A DNA stretch of 64,000 nucleotides from Amycolatopsis pretoriensis. Its GTDB lineage: Bacteria > Actinomycetota > Actinomycetes > Mycobacteriales > Pseudonocardiaceae. The stretch spans positions 310,001 through 374,000 of the forward strand of contig NZ_FNUJ01000009.1 of assembly GCF_900107925.1 (NCBI RefSeq), read 5' to 3'. Shown here piece after piece: positions 1-8,500 of this stretch (the first letter of the stretch is position 1; every line of letters starts with the position of its first letter). The position numbers and the translations under genes are program-made. A model generated the notes under the pieces. The model worked only from the letters and a program-made list of their open reading frames with translations. It did not search any database and was not told where the DNA came from.

Positions 1-367
1 GGGCCGCCGCCGCCGTGAAGACCACTTCGGACGCCGCCAGGCCGGTCGCCGCCAGTTCCTTGCGCTGCCACAACATCCGGGCCAGCGCGTCCGCGTCGTC
101 CAGCGGGACGAGCGCCCGGATCACCTCCGGCAGGTCCGTGCGGAGGTGGTAGTGCGGCGCGCCGCGCAGCGTCCAGGCGAGGACCAGCCGCTCGTCGTCC
201 ACAAGGGACACGTCGCCGTCGAGCCGGGCGGCGAGGGCGAGCAGCGCGGTGTCGCGCATGCTGTCCTGCAGCCCGGCCCGGACGACCGCGAGGTCGGCCA
301 CGTCCTTCGCGGTGCGGTGCAAGCCGTGCTCGGCGATGCGGTAGGCGAGTACCTGACGACGGTCCAC
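1..367 (-). CDS. AlkZ-like winged-helix DNA-binding protein, N-terminal part (runs off the window)
   Basis: The reading frame starts with GTG at 365-367, follows a GGAG ribosome site in the preceding gene's stop region, and stays open to base 1, so only the first 122 or so residues are present. The start VDRRQVLAYRIAEHGL and the segment LAWTLRGAPHYHL resemble the winged-helix family that includes the AlkZ/YcaQ DNA glycosylases. Many actinobacterial members are of unknown function. It lies 9 bases after the DUF3224 stop and probably shares its transcript. The catalytic region is outside the window, so glycosylase activity cannot be judged. Confidence 0.7.
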   Translation of the reverse strand, partial: MDRRQVLAYRIAEHGLHRTAKDVADLAVVRAGLQDSMRDTALLALAARLDGDVSLVDDERLVLAWTLRGAPHYHLRTDLPEVIRALVPLDDADALARMLWQRKELAATGLAASEVVFTAAAA

Positions 368-376
368 TTGCGACTC

Positions 377-772
377 CTAGAAAGCGTACTCGAACGTGTA
401 GCCCACCTTGTCCTCGCCCAGCGCGCCGCCGGCGGTGCCGCTGCCGGTCAGCCCGGCGAGCCCGCCGGTGCCCGAGCCGGGGACGACGGTGAACGTCGAA
501 GCGATGCCCTTGGCGTCGAACGTGTACTCGTGGCGCACGATGAACGTCCCTTCGCGACCGTCGACCTTGCCCTCGATGCGCTCGAAGCTCGGCGACGTCG
601 TCTGCCCGCTGTCGTAGCCCTCGCCCGCGTAGTACAGCAGAAGGTCGCAGATCGACTCACCCTCGATGACGCCTTCATACGCGAACGTGGCGTGCGCGTA
701 GGCCACGCGCGGGCCGCCGTCGGTGCCGCTGACGATCTTTTCTTCCCAGTTCTTCGTCGTGAATCCGTTCAT
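377..772 (-). CDS. DUF3224 domain protein
   Basis: A 131-residue protein of the DUF3224 family, small beta-barrel proteins of unknown function common in actinobacteria. The start MNGFTTKNWEEKIVSG matches the usual family beginning. An in-frame ATG seven codons upstream (793) is possible, but the inner ATG has the better GGGTGG spacing. The chain ends in repeated GTGG-type turns and a final beta strand, GYTFEYAF. It is transcribed divergently from a WYL-domain regulator with a candidate operator between them, suggesting control by that regulator. Function is not known. Confidence 0.85.
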   Translation of the reverse strand: MNGFTTKNWEEKIVSGTDGGPRVAYAHATFAYEGVIEGESICDLLLYYAGEGYDSGQTTSPSFERIEGKVDGREGTFIVRHEYTFDAKGIASTFTVVPGSGTGGLAGLTGSGTAGGALGEDKVGYTFEYAF

Positions 773-793
773 GGGAGCCACCCTGCCGGACAT

Positions 794-814
794 ACCTGTC
801 AGCTTGTGTCAGGT
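794..814. promoter_or_regulatory. Candidate operator between DUF3224 and WYL regulator
   Basis: TGTCAG occurs twice exactly 10 bases apart (797 and 807) and is framed by an inverted ACCTG/CAGGT pair. It lies between the divergent starts at 772 and 836. One-helical-turn direct repeats are a plausible site for the adjacent YafY/WYL regulator. No consensus -10 or -35 box is obvious. Confidence 0.5.
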
Positions 815-835
815 TTTTCTGCCAAACTGGATTTC

Positions 836-1804
836 ATGCGCGCCAGCCGGCTCCTGTCCGTCCTCCTGCTGCTGCAGAACCGCGGCCGGATGACGGCCGA
901 AGAGCTGGCCGAGGAGCTCGAGGTCTCGGTGCGCACGGTCTACCGGGACATCGACGCGCTCTCGGCGTCCGGCGTCCCGGTGTACGCCGACCGCGGCCGG
1001 ACCGGCGGATATCGCCTGGTCGACGGCTACCGCACGCGGCTCACGGGGATGACCGAGGAGGAGGCGCAGTCGCTGTCGCTGGCGGGGCTGCCCGTCGCGG
1101 CGGCCGAGCTGGGGCTGGGCACCGTCCTGGCCGCGGCCCAGCTCAAGCTGTACGCCGCGCTGCCGCAGGAGCTGCGCGACCGCGCCGGGCGCGTCGCCGA
1201 ACGGTTCTACCTGGACGTCCCCGGCTGGCACCGGGGCATCGAAAGCCTGCCGGCGCTGTCGGCGATCGCCGACGCCGTGTGGTCGTCGCACCGGATCCGG
1301 ATCCGCTACGAGCGGTGGGGGCAGCGCGTGGTCGAGCGGGACGTCGAGCCGCTGGGCCTGATCCTCAAAGCGGGCAACTGGTACCTCGCGGGGCGCTGCG
1401 AGGGTACGGACCGTACCTACCGAATCTCGCGGGTGCTGGAGCTGACGGACCTGGGGGAGGAGTTCGAGCGGCCGGCGGGGTTCGACCTCGCCGCCTATTG
1501 GCAGGAGTGGTCCGAGCAGTTCGAACGCCGGATGTTCCCGCGGGTGGCCGTGGTGCGGCTGTCACCGCGGGCGCAGGCTCTCGTACCGTTCTACGCGGGT
1601 TCGGTCGGCGCCCGCGCGCTGCGTGCGGCGACCGGCGAACCGGACGCGGACGGCTGGCTCACCGTGGAGCTGCCGGTGGAGCCGGGCGAACCGGCGATCG
1701 GCGAGCTGCTGCGGTTCGGGCCGCACCTGGAGGTCCTGGAACCGGCGGACCTGCGCGCGGAGCTGGCGCAAGCGATCGAGGAGATGGGCGCGTTCTATGG
1801 GTGA
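836..1804 (+). CDS. HTH-WYL domain transcriptional regulator (YafY type)
   Basis: A 322-residue regulator. Residues 1-60 form an HTH-11 winged helix (LLSVLLLLQNRGRMTAEEL, then VSVRTVYRDIDALSASGVP). The middle is a WYL ligand-sensing domain with RIRYERWGQRVVERDVEPLGL and a GNWYLAGRC core. A C-terminal WCX-like extension follows. The ATG at 836 begins at the first residue of the winged helix. The gene is divergent from DUF3224 and overlaps the next gene by 8 bases, so it is probably co-transcribed with the HemD-like protein. The ligand is unknown. Confidence 0.92.
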   Translation: MRASRLLSVLLLLQNRGRMTAEELAEELEVSVRTVYRDIDALSASGVPVYADRGRTGGYRLVDGYRTRLTGMTEEEAQSLSLAGLPVAAAELGLGTVLAAAQLKLYAALPQELRDRAGRVAERFYLDVPGWHRGIESLPALSAIADAVWSSHRIRIRYERWGQRVVERDVEPLGLILKAGNWYLAGRCEGTDRTYRISRVLELTDLGEEFERPAGFDLAAYWQEWSEQFERRMFPRVAVVRLSPRAQALVPFYAGSVGARALRAATGEPDADGWLTVELPVEPGEPAIGELLRFGPHLEVLEPADLRAELAQAIEEMGAFYG

Positions 1805-2600
1805 GCTGAGCGGGATCACGATCGGGGTGACGGCCGAGCGCCGCGCGGAGGACTTCATCGCGGCCCTCGAACGCCACGGCGCCGAGGTCCGCCACGCACC
1901 GACGATCACGATCGTGCCGCTGGACACCGACCCGGAACTGAAGGCCGCCACCCTGAAACTCGTGATGTCGCCGGTCGACATCACCATCGTGACCACCGGC
2001 GCGGGCTTCCGCGGCTGGCTCGACGCGGCCGAGGGCTGGGGCCTCCGGCAGCCCCTGCTGGACCACCTCCGGGATTCCCGGATCTACGCCCGCGGCCCCA
2101 AAGCGGTGGGCGCGGTCCGCGGCGCGGGCCTGCGCGAGACGTTCTCGGCCGAGTCGGAGAGCAACGCCGAGCTCTTCGAAGCCGTCATGGCGGCGGACCT
2201 GCTCGGGCAGCGGACGGCGGTCCAGCTGCACGGAACTGCGCTGCCGGAGTTGACGGCGCCACTCGTGGAGGCCGGCGCCTGGCTGACTGAGGTGCAGCCG
2301 TACCGGTGGACTTCGCCGCCGGACGTGACACCGGTGTACGAGCTGATCGACGCGGCCGTGGCCGGGAAGCTCCAGGCGATCGCCTTCACGAGCGCGCCGG
2401 CGGCGGCGAACTTCTTGACGTTGGCCCGCACGTCCGGCCGGTACCAGCAGCTGCTGAGGGCGTTGCCCGGGATCGTGGTCGCCTGTGTGGGCCCGGTGAC
2501 GGCGGCGCCGTTGGAAGCTGTCGGGGTGGAGACGGTCCAACCGGAGCGTCAGCGACTGGGAGCGTTGGTGAAGCTGCTGGTGACGACGCTGGGGGCTTAG
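1797..2600 (+). CDS. Uroporphyrinogen-III synthase family protein
   Basis: A 267-residue protein of the HemD fold: two Rossmann-like domains with GITIGVTAERRAEDFIAALERHG at the N-terminus and AIAFTSAPAAANFLTLA, then VACVGPVTAAPLEAVG, at the C-terminus. HemD closes hydroxymethylbilane to uroporphyrinogen III. Actinobacteria often carry extra HemD-like proteins outside the haem operon, and no other haem genes are nearby. This may therefore be a paralogue or a regulatory relative rather than the housekeeping enzyme. The ATG at 1797 overlaps the end of the WYL gene, indicating translational coupling. Confidence 0.8.
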   Translation: MGELSGITIGVTAERRAEDFIAALERHGAEVRHAPTITIVPLDTDPELKAATLKLVMSPVDITIVTTGAGFRGWLDAAEGWGLRQPLLDHLRDSRIYARGPKAVGAVRGAGLRETFSAESESNAELFEAVMAADLLGQRTAVQLHGTALPELTAPLVEAGAWLTEVQPYRWTSPPDVTPVYELIDAAVAGKLQAIAFTSAPAAANFLTLARTSGRYQQLLRALPGIVVACVGPVTAAPLEAVGVETVQPERQRLGALVKLLVTTLGA

Positions 2601-2671
2601 CTGTCAAGTGCGCGGGCGGCTTTCGGCCGGAGTTGTCCACATCGGGTTCGGCCATCCACAGATTTGCTGCA

Positions 2672-3406
2672 TCACCCGGTCGGGGCGGCCTCTGCCGGTA
2701 GACTGGGACAGGGCACGGCCCCCCTGGGTGTGGCGGGGCGTTGGTCCTCGGCGGTGGGCAGAAGCGGCCACCCCTCCGGGGAGTCCTCCCAAGCTTCCTG
2801 GCGGCCGAACGCCGTCAAATCCATCAGTGCGTAGCTGTAGTCCATCGCCTCCACGCCACGGCGTTTCGTCCAGTACGTCTCGAACACGCGCCCGCCGTCG
2901 CGCACGTAACAGACCAGATGGAACAGTCCGATCTCGCGCCCGACCAGCAGCTCCCGCAGCGACGATTGCGCCGAGTACCAAGGCATCCGCCAACCCATGA
3001 ACCCCCGATAACGCAAGCTCTCCTCGTACGACGTCCGCGCGTCGGCCGGCTCGACACTGACGTTGCGGCCCTGGGAAAACACCGCATAAGTGATGTCCCG
3101 CGAGTGCAACGCCGACAGCTCCGCCACCTGGTTCGCGTAGAACGTGCAGCCCTCGCACTGCTCCGCCGCCGGGCGGCCCGGGTTCCACATGAAGTAGTAC
3201 GCGATCAGCTGACGGCGGCCCTCGAACGCGTCCAGCAGCGTGACCGGACCCTCCGGGCCGAGCAGCGGAAGCGTCGCGTCCACCTCGACCGCCGGGAGAC
3301 GCCGGCGGGCCGCCGCGATCGCGTCGCCTTCTCGGGTGTGGGCCTTTTCCCTGGCACGTAAGCGATCCAGGGAAGCTTCGAAAGTTTCGCGGTCGACGAT
3401 CTCCAT
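2672..3406 (-). CDS. DUF899 family thioredoxin-like protein
   Basis: A 244-residue protein matching DUF899. The core AYYFMWNPGRPAAEQCEGCT, a YANQVAELSALHSRD stretch, and an aromatic-rich second half (RGFMGWRMPWYSA, DYSYALMDL) are characteristic. The family has a thioredoxin-like fold; a CEGC pair is visible, but activity is not established. The ATG at 3406 sits after a GAGGAG site and overlaps the ArsR stop as TGATG. It is the third gene of an SRPBCC-ArsR-DUF899 operon. Confidence 0.88.
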   Translation of the reverse strand: MEIVDRETFEASLDRLRAREKAHTREGDAIAAARRRLPAVEVDATLPLLGPEGPVTLLDAFEGRRQLIAYYFMWNPGRPAAEQCEGCTFYANQVAELSALHSRDITYAVFSQGRNVSVEPADARTSYEESLRYRGFMGWRMPWYSAQSSLRELLVGREIGLFHLVCYVRDGGRVFETYWTKRRGVEAMDYSYALMDLTAFGRQEAWEDSPEGWPLLPTAEDQRPATPRGAVPCPSLPAEAAPTG

Positions 3407-3726
3407 CAGGACTCCTCGGCGAAGCGTTTGATCTTGGCCAGGCGGCGGTCCCACTCGGCCGCGAGCGCCGCCATCCAGCGAGCCGTTGCGTCCAGCGCCT
3501 CGGGACGCACCGCGTAGCGGACCTCTCGGCCCGCCTTCACAGCTGAAACCAGGCCGGCCGCGTCGAGGACGGTCAGGTGCTTGACCACCGCCTGGCGCGA
3601 CACCGGCAGCCCGGCCGCCAAGGTCGTCGCCGTGGCTTGGCCGTGGGCGGCGAGCAGGTCGAGCAGCCGGCGGCGGGTCGGGTCGGCCAACGCGGCGAGC
3701 ACGCCGTCGACGACTTCGGTGGACAT
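3406..3726 (-). CDS. ArsR-family winged-helix repressor
   Basis: A 106-residue winged-helix protein: ALADPTRRRLLDLLAAHG, the recognition region LPVSRQAVVKHLTVLDAAGLV, and a beta-wing REVRYAVRPEALD. It has no metal-binding Cys set, so it belongs to the ArsR subgroup paired with SRPBCC proteins rather than arsenic sensors. It overlaps both neighbours as TGATG. It probably represses its own operon through the two GTGCAAC-N6-GTTGCAC sites upstream of the first gene. Confidence 0.9.
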   Translation of the reverse strand: MSTEVVDGVLAALADPTRRRLLDLLAAHGQATATTLAAGLPVSRQAVVKHLTVLDAAGLVSAVKAGREVRYAVRPEALDATARWMAALAAEWDRRLAKIKRFAEES

Positions 3727-4151
3727 CAGCCGACGCGTGCGGCCAGTGCGGGCAGGCACTGCTCCCAGCCCGCCGTGTGGTCCTTGACCACGTTGGCGCG
3801 GTTCGCGTCGGACGTCGGCAGCTCGGTGAACCCGCTCTCGACCACGCGCAGCCGCGTGCCGTCGCCTTCGGGGGTCAGCGTGAACTCGACGAGCGTCGAG
3901 TTGCCGTCCCGCAGCTCCTCGCCGGGGAACGCGCTCACCCAGCGGTAGGCCAGGTAGTGCGGCGGGTCGACCTTCTCGACGCGGATCGGGAAGCCGCCGT
4001 GCTCCGAGTGCGTGACCACCAGGGTCCGGCCTTCTTCGGCGAGCGTGCCGTGGACGGTCTCGTCGTCCGTCGCCCAGAACCCGGGCTCGGCCACCAGCGG
4101 CCAGACCTTCTCCGGGGCGGCGGCGATCAGGATCTCGCGCTCGATCGGCAT
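3726..4151 (-). CDS. SRPBCC / AHSA1 family protein
   Basis: A 141-residue START-like protein. IEREILIAAAPEKVWPLVAEPGFW at the N-terminus, YLAYRWV in the middle, and TRLRVVESGFTELP with a closing AGWEQCLPAL helix define the AHSA1/SRPBCC fold, a hydrophobic cavity for small ligands. The ATG at 4151 follows GAGGAG; upstream in-frame codons overlap the operator and are rejected. It leads the operon and is coupled to the ArsR gene. The natural ligand is unknown. Confidence 0.9.
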   Translation of the reverse strand: MPIEREILIAAAPEKVWPLVAEPGFWATDDETVHGTLAEEGRTLVVTHSEHGGFPIRVEKVDPPHYLAYRWVSAFPGEELRDGNSTLVEFTLTPEGDGTRLRVVESGFTELPTSDANRANVVKDHTAGWEQCLPALAARVG

Positions 4152-4168
4152 CGGCGAACTCCTCTCCT

Positions 4169-4221
4169 GTGCAACTCCAGGGTTGCACATCGGAGGGTCA
4201 GGTGCAACCCCGTGGTTGCGC
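4169..4221. promoter_or_regulatory. Two operator palindromes for the SRPBCC-ArsR operon
   Basis: Site 1, GTGCAAC-N6-GTTGCAC at 4169-4188, is a perfect inverted repeat. Site 2, GTGCAAC-N6-GTTGCGC at 4202-4221, has one mismatch. Their centres are 33 bases apart, about three helical turns, which favours cooperative binding on one face. Site 2 abuts the 3' end of the siderophore-interacting gene. The likely binder is the ArsR protein at 3406-3726. Confidence 0.75.
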
Positions 4222-4223
4222 GT

Positions 4224-5081
4224 TCAGTCGTCGGACGGCGGCGTCTCGCCCGCGTCCGCCGCGCGGACCGCCTCCCGGCTCGCCGCTTCCTCGCTGATCC
4301 CCGCGCGCCAGTAGCCGGTGAAGCAGATCCGCCGCTTGTCGACTTCCCGCTCGCGCACCAGGTGCCGCCGCACCAGCTTCACGACGCCCGCTTCGCCCGA
4401 CACCCACGCGTACGGCGCTCCGCCGGGGAAGCTCGCCGCGCGCACCGCGTCGAGCAGCGCCTCGCCCATCGGGCGCGCCCCGCGGACCAGCCAGTGGACT
4501 TCGACCGCTCCGCGCGTCTCGAACGTCTGACGCTCGCCTCGCTCGGACACCTCGATGTACGCCGAAGCGCGCGTGCCCGCCGGGAGCCGCTCGATGATCG
4601 CGCCGATGGCGGGCAACGCCGTTTCGTCGCCGACCAGCAGCTGCCAGTCGGTGCCGCCGGGCACGTCGTACAGCCCGTACGGCCCGGTGAACGCCACCCG
4701 GTCGCCCGGGGCCGCGCGCGACGCCCACGCCGAAGCCGGCCCGGTGTCGCCGTGCAGCGCGAAGTCGACGTCGATCTCCGCCGCCTCGGGCCGGTGCGCC
4801 CGCACCGTGTACGTGCGCATCGGCGGCCGGACGTCGTCCGGCATCGCCAGGTACGTGCGGTACCACGACATGACGTCGGAGCCGCCCTCCGGCAGCCGCG
4901 GCTCCTCCTGGCCGCGCTGCGGGAAGAACGCCTTGACGTACTGGTCCGGCGCCCCGGCCGGCACTTCGCGGAAGCTCGCCGCTTCGAACGTCACGCGCAC
5001 CATCTGCGGCGTGATCGGCCGGACCGCGGTCACCCGGGCCCGGTGGTACGTCAAAGCCGGCCGCTCCACCTGTGTCGTCAT
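4224..5081 (-). CDS. Siderophore-interacting protein (FAD-dependent ferric-siderophore reductase)
   Basis: A 285-residue SIP/ViuB-type flavoprotein. The N-terminal FAD-binding barrel has MRTYTVRAHRP, the R-x-Y-T flavin motif, and the C-terminal domain carries WQLLVGDETALPAIGAIIE for nicotinamide binding. The end YWRAGISEEA is typical of SIP proteins. These cytoplasmic enzymes release iron by reducing ferric siderophores. A near-perfect IdeR/DtxR box overlaps the start codon, so expression should rise under iron limitation. No Shine-Dalgarno is visible and the transcript is probably leaderless. Confidence 0.93.
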   Translation of the reverse strand: MTTQVERPALTYHRARVTAVRPITPQMVRVTFEAASFREVPAGAPDQYVKAFFPQRGQEEPRLPEGGSDVMSWYRTYLAMPDDVRPPMRTYTVRAHRPEAAEIDVDFALHGDTGPASAWASRAAPGDRVAFTGPYGLYDVPGGTDWQLLVGDETALPAIGAIIERLPAGTRASAYIEVSERGERQTFETRGAVEVHWLVRGARPMGEALLDAVRAASFPGGAPYAWVSGEAGVVKLVRRHLVREREVDKRRICFTGYWRAGISEEAASREAVRAADAGETPPSDD

Positions 5082-5099
5082 TAGGCGAGGCTAACCTAA
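5081..5099 (-). promoter_or_regulatory. IdeR/DtxR iron box
   Basis: TTAGGCGAGGCTAACCTAA matches the 19-base consensus TTAGGTTAGGCTAACCTAA at 17 positions. It covers the -10 region and the first base of the start codon of the siderophore-interacting gene. That placement would block transcription when iron-loaded repressor binds. Confidence 0.9.
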
Positions 5100-5109
5100 A
5101 ATTCAGCGG

Positions 5110-5433
5110 TCAGAACAGTCCCTCCTCACCGGGATCTTCGTCACCGTCGGGCCTCCAGCGGTACTTCCTCAAGTCGACGCGCTGACCGTCGGCCAGCACG
5201 CCTTCCGCACGCAGCCGCTCGAGCTGGTCGTGCACCAGGTGCGGCGCCGGGGTCCCGTTCGCGCGCAGGATCCGGTGCCACGGCAGGTCGTGCCCGTCCT
5301 CGGCCAGGATGGCGCCGACCATCCGCGGCGAGGGCGCGCCGGCGAGCGCCGCGATGTCGCCGTACGTGGCCACCGTGCCGGCCGGCACCGACTCGATGAT
5401 CTCCCGCACGCGCTCGTGCAGAACGTCGTCCAT
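5110..5433 (-). CDS. Alkyltransferase-like protein (MGMT family, no active-site Cys)
   Basis: A 107-residue single-domain MGMT relative. It has the DNA-binding helix-turn-helix (VPAGTVATYGDIAALAG), an arginine-finger-like PRMVG, and the active-site motif as PWHRI where true methyltransferases have PCHRV. Trp in place of the acceptor Cys is the hallmark of alkyltransferase-like (ATL) proteins, which flag O6-alkylguanine for nucleotide excision repair rather than reversing it. The ATG at 5433 gives the usual short ATL length. It lies just upstream of the siderophore gene and divergent from adnA. Confidence 0.88.
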   Translation of the reverse strand: MDDVLHERVREIIESVPAGTVATYGDIAALAGAPSPRMVGAILAEDGHDLPWHRILRANGTPAPHLVHDQLERLRAEGVLADGQRVDLRKYRWRPDGDEDPGEEGLF

Positions 5434-5521
5434 ACCGACACTCTGCCGGATGGGTACGACACTTTTGGTAGCCGTCCGCCGCACGAGCGAGGGCCTTCAC
5501 CGAACACGCGCCCGATAAGCC

Positions 5522-8500
5522 GTGCCGGTGCGCCACCCGGGTGAGCGGGCGTGGTTCCATCGCTGGGTGAACGCGAGGCGAACGGGGCGGGCGGACGCGC
5601 GGCTGGTGCGCCCGCCGCTCACCGACGCACCCACGTTCACCTGGGACGACGGTGCCCGCCGCGTGCTCTCCGCACCCGGGGGATTCCGTCGCGTGCTCGG
5701 CGGTCCCGGCACCGGGAAGACGTCGCTGCTCGCGTCGGCCGCCACCCGCCGCATCGCCGAGGGAGCCGACCCGGAGAGCGTGCTGGTGCTCACCACGTCC
5801 CGCAAGGCCGCGGACGCGCTGCGCGCCGACATCACCCGCCGGCTCACCTTCGACCCCGAGTCGGCGCGGCCGCTGCCCCGGACCGTCCGCGAACCGCTCG
5901 TCCGCACGGTCCACTCGTACGCGTATTCGCTGCTGCGCCTGGAAGCGATGGCCGAGGAGCTCCCGCCGCCCCGGCTGCTGGCCGGCGCCGAGCAGGACGT
6001 CGTCGTCCGCGAGCTGCTGGCCGGCGACCTCGACGAGGAGGCCGGGTACTGGCCCGAGCAGCTGCGGCCGGCGCTGATGGTCCCCGGGTTCGCCGAGGAG
6101 CTGCGCGACCTGCTGATGCGCGCCGCCGAGCGCGGGCTGGGGCCGGAGGACCTCGCCGAGCTGGGCCGGCGCCGCGGCCGCGAGGAGTGGATCGCCGCCG
6201 GGCAGTTCTGGGCCCAGTACGAAGAGGTCACGCAGCTGCAGGGCGCGGGCGGCAACGCCCTCGGCGTGGCGAGCTCGCCCGCGCTGGACGCCGCCGAGCT
6301 GGTCACCTCCGCGCTGCTCGCCCTCGAGGACGACGACGAGCTGCGGATGCGCGAGCGCACCCGCGTGCGGCACCTCTTCGTCGACGACGCCCACCACCTC
6401 GACCCGCTGCAGACCAGCCTGGTCCGGGTGATCGGGCACACCGCGGCGGAGTTCGTCGTCGCCGGCGACCCCGACCAGAACGTGTTCTCCTTCCGCGGCG
6501 CCGACGCGAGCCTGTTCGCCGACGCCGACCCGGACGGCAGCCGGACCGTCACGCTCACCACGGCCCACCGGCTCGCCCCGGCGGTCCGCCTGGCCGTGGC
6601 GAAGATCGGCGCGACCCTGCCGGGTGCGTCGCAGCACCGCAAGATCCTCCCGCCCGCGGGCGCTTCCGGCGGCAACGTGCGGGTCCGCGTGATGCCGACC
6701 CCGGCCGCGGAGGCCAGCTGGATCGCCGACCAGCTGCGCCGCGCGCACCTCGTCGACGGCGTGCCGTGGTCGGAGATCGCGGTGCTCGTCCGGTCGCCGG
6801 CGCGGACTTTCCTGGTGCTGCAACGCGCTTTGCGCGCGGCCGGCGTGCCGATCGGGTCGGCGACCGAAGAGCTGCCGCTGGCGCGCCAGCCCGCGGTGCG
6901 GCCGTTGCTGGCCGTGCTGAAGCTCGCGCCCGCACCGGACCTCCTCGACGTCGACCTCGCCGAGATGCTGCTGTCGTCGGCGCTCGGCGGCGCGGATCCG
7001 CTGGCGCTGCGGCGGTTGCGTCGCGGTCTGCGGCGGCTCGAGCTGGCCGGCGGCGGTCAGCGGTCGAGCGACGAACTGCTCGTCGAAGCGTTGCGGGGCG
7101 GGGACATCCTCGCCGGGCTCGCCGACGCCGAGTCCGAACCGGTGCGGCGCGTCGGCGGCCTGCTGCGCGTCACGCACCAGGCCGTGGCGCGCGGCGACGG
7201 CGTCGAGCAGGTGCTGTGGCAGCTGTGGACGGAAAGCCGGCTGCAGGAGAAGCTGCTGAAGCAGGTCGAACGCGGGGGATCGCTGGGCGCGCAGGCCGAC
7301 CGCGACCTCGACGCCGTCGTGGCGCTGTTCGACGCCGCCGGCCGGTACGTCGACCGGCTGCCGCGCGCGAGTGTCGCGTCCTTCGCGGATTACCTGGGGG
7401 CGCAACAGATCGCGGGTGACACGCTCGCCCCGGCGGCCGTGCCTTCGGACGGTGTCTCGCTGCTCACCGCGCATGCCGCCGCGGGTCGCGAGTGGACGGT
7501 CGTCGCCGTCGCGGGCGTCCAGGAAGGAGCGTGGCCGGACCTGCGGCTGCGCGGATCCGTGCTGGGTGTGGAACGGCTCAAGGACCTGATGTCCGGTGTG
7601 GACGACGACGCCGTGTCGCAGACCGCGCCGATCCTCGCCGAAGAGCGGCGGCTGTTCTACCTGGCGATGAGCCGGGCGAAGCAGACGTTGCTCGTCACGG
7701 CGGTGTCCGGAGAGGACGAACAGCCGTCGCGGTTCCTCGACGACCTCGAGGAGAACGGCGCCGACGACGGCGGCCTCGACTCGCGGATGAAGCCGCCGGG
7801 GCGGTCGCTCGTGCTGGCCGAGCTGGTGGGGGAGCTGCGCGAGGTCGTCTGCGACGACAAGGCCGACCCCGTGCGCCGGCGCCGCGCGGCCAAGCAGCTG
7901 GCCCGGCTGGCGGACGCGAAGGTGCCGGGCGCGCACCCGTCCACTTGGTACGGCCTGCTGCCGGCGTCGACCGACGAGCCGGTGCACCGGCCGGGCGACC
8001 TGGTCCGGATCTCACCGTCCACAGTGGAAATCCTGACGAAGTGCCCGCTGCGCTGGATGATCGAGCGCCACGGCGGTTCCGACCCGGCGCAGCTCGCCGC
8101 GGTCACCGGGACGCTGGTGCACGGGCTGGCGCAAGCGGTGGCCTCGGGGCGTACGGAAGCCGAGCTGCAGGCGGCGCTGGACGAGGCCTGGGTGCGCGTC
8201 GACGCCGGGGCGCCGTGGTTCTCCCGGCGCGAGCGGCGGCGGGTCGAGCAGATGCTGCAGAACTTCGTGACGTGGCTGGAACGCAGCCGCGCGGAGCTGA
8301 AGGCGGCGGGGGTCGAGCAGGACATCGAGGTCGAGCTGCCGGCCGGCGGCGAGGACGAGGTCCGGGTGCTGCTGCGCGGCCGGGTCGACCGGGTGGAGCT
8401 GGACGCCGAGGGGCGGCCGGTGATCGTCGACATCAAGACGGGCAAGGTCCCGGTGTCCGGGAAGGACGCGGAGGAGCACCCGCAGCTGGCGGCGTACCAG

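Noticed and set aside
2633..2641. TTGTCCACA, a perfect actinobacterial DnaA-box sequence
   Set aside because: Only a single clear copy, between convergent gene ends; no origin features or further boxes.
5141..7987. A 948-codon minus-strand frame opposite adnA
   Set aside because: Low-complexity Arg/Gln/His/Gly text with no domain; the plus strand encodes a full helicase.
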